Part shown: one piece after another, positions 58,386-64,000 of the stretch
How the letters are laid out: every line of letters begins with the position of its first letter
How positions within the stretch are numbered: position 1 is the first letter of the stretch
NCBI GenBank assembly: GCA_026225945.1
Contig: JAMJFZ010001133.1
Coordinates: forward strand, 11,956,001-12,020,000
Direction: 5' to 3'
From: Cricetomys ansorgei
Lineage: Eukaryota; Chordata; Mammalia; Rodentia; Nesomyidae
Length of the DNA: 64,000 bases
Translations under genes and position numbers: made by a program
Notes under the pieces: generated by a model
Seen by the model: the letters and a program-made list of their open reading frames with translations, nothing else
Databases searched by the model: none
What the model was told of the DNA's origin: nothing

Positions 58386-60528
58386 TCGTGATGGTTTAAA
58401 CAGGAAATGTCCTCATCGGGCTGATGCTTTGAATGTGTGGGTCGCAGCTGGTGGCAGAATGTAAAGGTTGTAGGGCCTGGCTGGCAGAAGAACTAGGGTC
58501 AGGCTGTGGAGGTTCTGTCTGCCCCTGGGACTGGCTTAGCTCTTTCTGTTTCCTGAGCAACCAAGATGTGAACTGCACCACTCCTGCTGCTGCTGACACA
58601 GCTGGACCACCTCTGGGGTGACCCTTCCTTCCCTAAGTGGCTTCTGTCAGGCATTTTGTCGCAGTAATGCAAACGTGATTTAACACAGGGTCACGAGGTG
58701 ACATCATCTCTGTGAAAATGTACTTACAAGTTTTGTGCAATTCTTGATTTACTAATTGTACTCAAGAGCTATTCTATCTGCAGCTACAATGCATTCTTAA
58801 GTCCGTAAGTGAAAGAAGAGACTGTACTGGATCAGCATCCTCACTGTAGATTTCTGTTAAGTCTGCTTTGCATTCAACTGGACCTCTGGTTCCAAGTCCT
58901 GGCATAATTTCAGGGCCATCTTCAACGATGGCAGACAAGGACACAGACAGGGTCTTTCTAATATTCTTCAACTCTACTAAGCAGCTGTGTGAGGTGAGTC
59001 AAAGCGAGCTAAAGAGCTCTTGCAGAATTGCTGGGACAGTCACAGTCACAGGAACCCATAATCAGTCCTCACAAGTAAACACATTAGCATTCCGCTGAAG
59101 AATAAAAAAATAAAAAAGCAGCAGAGAGAAAAATGTTCAGACTTTTGAAAAGCTTTAAAATACTTTTCAACTGTTAACTTTCCCAATGTCATCCACAGGA
59201 TAGCTGTGAGCTCAGATCACATAAACTTGCCAAAAATGGGGACACGATGCAGATAGGGAAAACATCGTTGACAGTTGCTGAGGTGTTCTGCTTCTAGCTA
59301 TGCTCAGTGTAACTTATTCACCGCATTTTCAGGGGCAAAGCACAGCTGAGACTGACCTCTCACTGACGGTAAAGACGGGAGTGTGCAGAGAGCAGAGCAC
59401 GTGCAGAGACTGAGTCCCTAAAAGGGAAAGTGTATGAGCATCCCCTGTGCTCTAGAGGGCTACACGGAATGTAAACAAGTCTCGTGGAAGGGCAGCAAAT
59501 GAAGGACCAGAGGCTGCTGCTTGGGCTGCAGGTGGACAGGCCTCTTTCCAAAAGTTAAAAGAGCAACAACCCTATTTTAAAAGTAAAGAACAATTAATAG
59601 CCATAATCTAAGCATGTCAGGGAAGAGCAGAGTGTTTAGTAGGGGGAACTCTGTTGAGAGGGACCCAGTGTTTAAGGGTTGACAGGCCAGTGCCATTTCA
59701 AAGCAATAATTTCAGAGACAACCCTTTTATTTTTGCCAATATTTTCCTGGCTTCCTATTATGATTAATCATTTCCCTCCAAAAAGCTCTTCTGCATTTAT
59801 CAATCCTATTCAGTGTGTGGTTCTCAAAATGATATCGTTGCCTGGGGTGCACTGCCACTTTTCATCAATGGACTGAATGTTCAGCATTAACTGCATTTCT
59901 GCTTCATACCTTGCCTTATTGTATGATTATATGAAACGAAATGTGGACTTGAATCAATCTGAAGAAAGGTTTTATTCATCTGCTGTGACTCTCTTGGTTT
60001 TATTAAATAAGGCAGAAGAAAATGACTAAGATTTAAGGTGTAACATCTTAACAAAGAAAACCCACAGCATAGACCTCTCACGTAACATACCAGTCACAAA
60101 GGAACTTCTGGTGAGCCACAGGGCTGTCAAACTCAACATATAGTGAGCTAACACGATGCTTAGTGGCTCACTGAATACATTTTGTGTATTTATTAAAGTA
60201 GCCATCATATGTCTTTACACTGCTGTTTCAGATGGCTTGCATCCTGGGGATGAATTAATTCATGTAAGCATATTCTAACCTAGTGACATTTTGGTATTAT
60301 TTTTTAATGCAGTGATTGCTTCTAATTTTCTGAATATATTTTACACCAGAGGAAAAGGTCACACTTTTGCACCTTGACACAAATCTGTTGATATGGTGTC
60401 TTAGTAGTTAAAAGTCAAATATCGACACATCACTAAGATTTTAAACTGGATCGGTGAGCTAAATTAGGGCTGTCGTTTGTTCACTAGAGAAAAATTATAA
60501 ACACATGTGGAGTGGGAATTGAACTTAC

Positions 60529-60675
60529 TTATAAATGAAGTTTCTCCCAAGTATCCTCTGCGTTTAAGAACGATATCTAGAAATTTGGAATTTTCATTGA
60601 TCAAGTAATATTCCTTTTCAAAGGAGATCCACGCCCAATTCAGTCGAAAATGCTGGTTGGTTAACCTGTTTCCAC
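60529..60675 (-). CDS. Frem2: Frem2 exon A: first half of Calx-beta 1
   Basis: 147 bp, phase 1-1, local residues 1-49 of the visible part. The acceptor reads TTTTCCAG and the donor AA|GTAAGT. The translation runs from [13 protein letters not shown] through [19 protein letters not shown] to YLGETSFI. The [11 protein letters not shown] stretch is the opening beta strand of a Calx-beta fold and LKRRGYLGE is the loop-strand that follows. The first codon is shared with an upstream exon outside the window, which should be the giant CSPG-repeat exon. The frame continues into the exon at 55606 through a split serine codon. Lengths and phases fit exactly, so the borders are firm. Confidence 0.93.
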
Positions 60676-60911
60676 CTGGAAAATAAGAATGTAAAACCTT
60701 ACGTTACTGCTTTCTTAAACGAATGATCTTAAAAACATAAACTATGCAACTTTGAAAAGAATGCTGGATTTAATACATAACTCCGGAGCTAGCCTCTCAG
60801 CGACTATCAGACATTCACAGATGATACCATCTTTCAGAAATCCCTCCCTTCTTCAGGATGGGAGGCTGGGAAACAGAAAGAAGCACGTAGTATTCTGAAG
60901 CCAAAAAAAAA

Positions 60912-61022
60912 AAAATCATAAAACAGGGAGAGGGGGTGGATCTGGGAAGAGTAGGGGGATGATCATGGTCAAAATAAGCTTGTATGTATTGTCAGTTATT
61001 AAAAATTTATTATTTAAAAAAA
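60912..61022 (+). mobile_element. LINE-1 3' UTR fragment
   Basis: GGGGTGGATCTGGGAAGAGT and GATCATGGTCAAAATAAGCT, as at the rodent L1 3' end. Confidence 0.5.
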
Positions 61023-61079
61023 ATTCTCCACAAGGTGCCGCTGAAGAGCAAGCTTCTCTATGTAGAGGGCAGTGTTCTT

Positions 61080-61083
<4 letters not shown>

Positions 61084-61135
<52 letters not shown>
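61084..61135. repeat. (CA)n microsatellite
   Basis: About 26 uninterrupted CA units, the longest pure CA run here. Confidence 0.98.
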
Positions 61136-61138
<3 letters not shown>

Positions 61139-62079
61139 CTTCACAAATACCTTTTTCTGGTTCACAGAGCAATTGGGTGGAAGGCTTTAATTATAACTAC
61201 TTAAAGAAAAACAAATATTCCTTCTCCACCCCCTTTCCCACTCGACTCCACTCCATTCCTGAGAGCAAACAGACAGCCCTTTTCATTGGCTTCCCCTCTC
61301 CTCCCAGCTCCCCGCCTAAATGGAGCTGGCTGCCTCCAGGGAGAAAATGAACCTTGTTTGTGATCTCTCTAACATGAGAACTACTATGTTGGGTAAATGA
61401 AAGGAGAAGTGGTTATCAGCTGATCACTCCACACCAATCCCTCAGCTTCTTTTGATCTGTGAGGTTTATAAACAAAAGCATCACTAATTCCTTTTAAGTC
61501 TTTCTGGAAAAGAGTAAGGGGGGAAGCCTAAACAACAAACACAGCTAAAGGCACAGTTTAGATTCCAGTTTCCACTCTTTTGAGTTCACACAAAGAGAGC
61601 TACAGGAGAGAAAAGTGAGATAGAGAAATGTCAAGACTCTTGTTGATTGAATGAAAATCTACACAAGGAGAAGCAATCAGGGGAGAAACATATGGTCTGT
61701 TTTCTCTAGAATTTTCACTAGTAAAGATTGCAGTGACTTTGAGTTACCAACTCTCACTGTAAACCAAAGGCAAAGCCTCAGGTAGCTGAGACTAGGCAGG
61801 AAAATTGGCTCTCACATTGTTTGACATGTAACTTGGCTCCTTGTCCTCAGCCTCTCAGAGAGTTCTTCCACAGTACACATAGGATGCAAAAGGATGCTTT
61901 ATTAATTGGTTCTGTCAGTTTACCACAAGAGTTTTGTTTCCAAGGAAACCAAAATAGATTTGTAGAGAAGCGTTCGTTGTAATAGTTCCTATCATTGCCC
62001 CGGACCTGAAAAACTCGAGGCTTATTCTATTGTATTGCATCAGTCCACTACAAAACCTTTCAGTCACTAACAGTAGATA

Positions 62080-62160
62080 GAGGGCTGGAGCTGCAACTCC
62101 TTGGTGGCATTTTTGCCTGGTGTGTGCAATGTCACGGGTTCAATCCCCAGTACTGCCAAA
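62080..62160 (+). repeat. ID-like SINE fragment
   Basis: GGGCTGGAGCTGCAACTCCT, then CGGGTTCAATCCCCAGTACT, which is close to the tRNA-like B box. Confidence 0.5.
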
Positions 62161-62374
62161 TGGCTGCATGCCCCCCCCCCAAACAATCAGTAAATATAAA
62201 ATTCTTACTGAAGCATTTAAAACTGGGATGCAGAAGGGACAACATGTGCTGTAGGGGTAGCTACACAAAATGCACTGAACACAGAGGATTATTGTATGCT
62301 TCAAGATGATGTGATTACAGACATTTCAGTTTCTTAGTTAATTTCTGGTTTGTCTGTCTGTTATTTGTTTTCTA

Positions 62375-62470
62375 GTTTGCATTTTGAGACAGAGTCCCAC
62401 TATATAGTGCAAAGCAGCAGACTTCAAACTTGCGATTCACTTACTGTATTCACTCTCATGAATACAGGTA
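62375..62470 (-). repeat. B1-like remnant
   Basis: TTTGAGACAGAGTCCCACTA, then a diverged B1 body. Confidence 0.4.
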
Positions 62471-62529
62471 AACATAATCCTCCACGCTTACTTTTCAAAT
62501 TAATCTTTTTAGTATTTATTTTAATATTT

Positions 62530-62690
62530 TATTTGTACAGGTTTTTTTGCACACACACACACACACACACACAGACAAATGTATATCTGGTGCCTGTGGA
62601 GGCCAGAAGAGCAAATCAGATCCCCTGGAACTGGAGTTACAGGTAGTTATGAGCCACTATGTGGGTGTTAGGAGCACTGCCAGGATCTGT
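62530..62690 (-). repeat. B3 SINE with a (CA)n tail
   Basis: (CA)n at 62551-62573, then GGTGCCTGTGGAGGCCAGAA, ATCCCCTGGAACTGGAGTTA and GAGCCACTATGTGGGTGTTA. Confidence 0.7.
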
Positions 62691-62810
62691 TGCCATGCCA
62701 CTGGCCCAAAGGATGAGGACCAATTGCTCACATGAACCAAGGTAAACTTGGGCTCTTATCATGGTGGTTATCTCAGGCACTTTGTTTCAGCAGAGAAAAC
62801 CTGATCGAAC

Positions 62811-62854
62811 CTATTACATAGTTTATGAATAGCTATTACATAGTTTATGAATAG
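62811..62854. repeat. 22-bp perfect tandem duplication
   Basis: A 22-base unit beginning CTATTACATAG and ending TATGAATAG occurs twice with no difference. Confidence 0.95.
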
Positions 62855-64000
62855 AAGAAAGAGAGTTTGAAGGTTCTGACACGAAGAAAGAAGAAAGAGA
62901 TGGAACCACTAGCTAGCTGACTGAGCAGTGCCATCGTATGCACTTGCGTAGGAAGAGATAGATCGAGCCACATCTGACCCCCCACTGTTTTGTGCATGAA
63001 TTTGGGGTGGGGGGGGTTGCATGCTGCACTGTCTTCTAACACTCTTTACTTTTCTACCCCTCTTAGCAATGTCTATTTTTCCTAATTTGAAAATATTTAG
63101 CCAGTTTTACAACTCAGTCCTCTTTCCTGAAATAGGCCAAGAAACAGTGATCTCTTTTAAACACTACACACTGAAGAACATTGGGTGGTGGAGGGCTTTG
63201 TTCCTCCCTGATTGAATCAGGACACCCCCAGCAAACCTTAGCACTTGCTAGCCCCCTTATTGGATTAGTTTTACTCTCTAGTACTTTCCAGTCTCACTTC
63301 CTGAATAGAGTTATTTATCTGATCATTTTCTGTCTCTTATCTCTGTAACTCCTGATCTCGAGGGCAGGCAGTTGATTTTGCTTATTGTTAGAAAGAAATG
63401 ACCACTAAATGGAGTAGAACTCCACTCTTGAGTAAAGGACATGCCTCATTTACCGGGTCATAGGAATTTCTAAATAGATGTAACCTGTCGCTTTCAGTGC
63501 TGAAACCTTTAATTTAAAAACATCATTTTTAACCACACATCTAAAGTGTCTTTCATGTTGGAATAGGTATCAAATTATTGGTTTATCCACAGCTCTGAAT
63601 CACGTATGGCCGAACAAGTATTTTCACATGTCCACCCAGCACTTTGAGATTTCATTACAAGAAAACCAGAAACAGTATCAGAACCCTTTGCTTTTGTACA
63701 TAATGAGATGCCCCAGGTTAATTATCATAATAGTTAGAATTTATTATAAAGCTTGGATTTTTCAGTGGATATTTAACTAGAGAACATGAAGTTACACTGT
63801 AAAGAGTCTCTTGTTCAAATATAATTAATAACCACCCAACCTTTCTGAACACCTGAGTCTACTTAGGTCACTCATTGTGGAGGAAGACTCGGTGATTTAA
63901 AGGAACTGAGTTTGTTGATCTTTTAACTCCAGTGGTTGAGAGTATGATCATGTAAAATTGCCTGTTTTACCAAAAAACAGTGGGAATCAACCTTTTTTAT

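Larger units (their letters stand above)
55607..60528 (-). other. Frem2: Frem2 intron inside Calx-beta 1 (4.9 kb)
   Basis: It holds the long (TG/TATG)n array inside an L1 3' remnant (57400-58385) and a 33-bp imperfect direct repeat flanking that block. At 58390-58640 there is a possible old rodent dispersed-repeat fragment. I see no exon; the long open frames at 57414-58294 are products of the dinucleotide repeat. Confidence 0.75.
6619..60675 (-). other. Frem2: Frem2 gene body, internal part (14 coding exons)
   Basis: Fourteen minus-strand exons join in frame into about 907 residues: five Calx-beta domains followed by membrane-proximal ectodomain. FREM2 is a very large single-pass basement-membrane protein that works with FRAS1 and FREM1 (the Fraser complex) in epithelial-mesenchymal adhesion; loss causes Fraser syndrome in people and blebbing in mice. 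I chose FREM2 over FREM1, FRAS1 and FREM3 because five Calx-beta domains are followed by this ectodomain, whose wording (for example the end at GGTIGTDGQ) I recognise as FREM2. FREM3 is shorter. The N-terminal CSPG repeats and C-terminal membrane segment are outside the window. If the usual 24-exon layout holds, these would be exons 2-15; that numbering is inferred. Confidence 0.95.
60676..64000 (-). other. Frem2: Frem2 intron upstream of the first visible exon (probably intron 1)
   Basis: No exon is visible. The stretch holds an L1 3' fragment at 60912-61022, a (CA)n array at 61084-61135, an ID-like SINE near 62080, a B1 remnant near 62375, a B3 SINE with (CA)n at 62530-62690, and a perfect 22-bp tandem duplication at 62811-62854. 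From about 62860 to 64000 I see only unannotated AT-rich intron. Confidence 0.75.

Noticed and set aside
4803..62690. tRNA-like A and B boxes at many SINEs
   Set aside because: These belong to B2/B3 and ID elements, which are tRNA-derived; no intact tRNA gene was seen.
1..64000. CRISPR arrays, operons or bacterial mobile systems
   Set aside because: No regular spaced repeats or dense prokaryotic-type coding; exon-intron structure and SINEs show a mammalian genome.

Overview
This is mammalian nuclear DNA, most likely from a muroid rodent. It holds short phase-matched exons in long AT-rich introns, many B1, B2/B3, B4 and ID-like SINEs, rodent L1 debris, (TG)n arrays, and older MIR, MaLR and hAT fossils. 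Most of the B2-class copies look like the B3/cricetid type rather than young mouse B2. A hamster, vole or deer-mouse relative is therefore plausible, but the species cannot be fixed by eye.

One gene fills the window: the middle of Frem2 (FRAS1-related extracellular matrix protein 2), on the minus strand. I place 14 coding exons between 60675 and 6619. All have GT-AG borders, all join in frame, and together they give about 907 residues (2720 bases). The giant first exon, which encodes the signal peptide and CSPG/NG2 repeats, lies beyond 64000. The C-terminal exons with the membrane segment and cytoplasmic tail lie below position 1.

Layout in gene order: 60675-55376 carries Calx-beta 1; 45138-43073 Calx-beta 2; 23025-20587 Calx-beta 3; 18769-17212 Calx-beta 4; 16180-12344 Calx-beta 5, finishing in the exon at 11375-11217. 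The exons at 9691-9388, 7294-7163 and 6950-6619 encode the cysteine-containing membrane-proximal ectodomain. Each Calx-beta domain is built from two exons, and every junction through the first nine exons is phase 1. Introns range from 212 bp to about 20 kb.

The rest is intron: SINEs, simple repeats, L1 3' pieces, LTR remnants, a hAT element with a near-perfect 8-bp target duplication, and a MIR. The two most unusual structures are a decayed partial copy of a Frem2 exon about 300 bp upstream of its parent (about 9987-10070), and a 0.32-kb inverted repeat with arms at 51567-51894 and 52491-52811. I see no second protein-coding gene, RNA gene, CRISPR array or microbial-type system.
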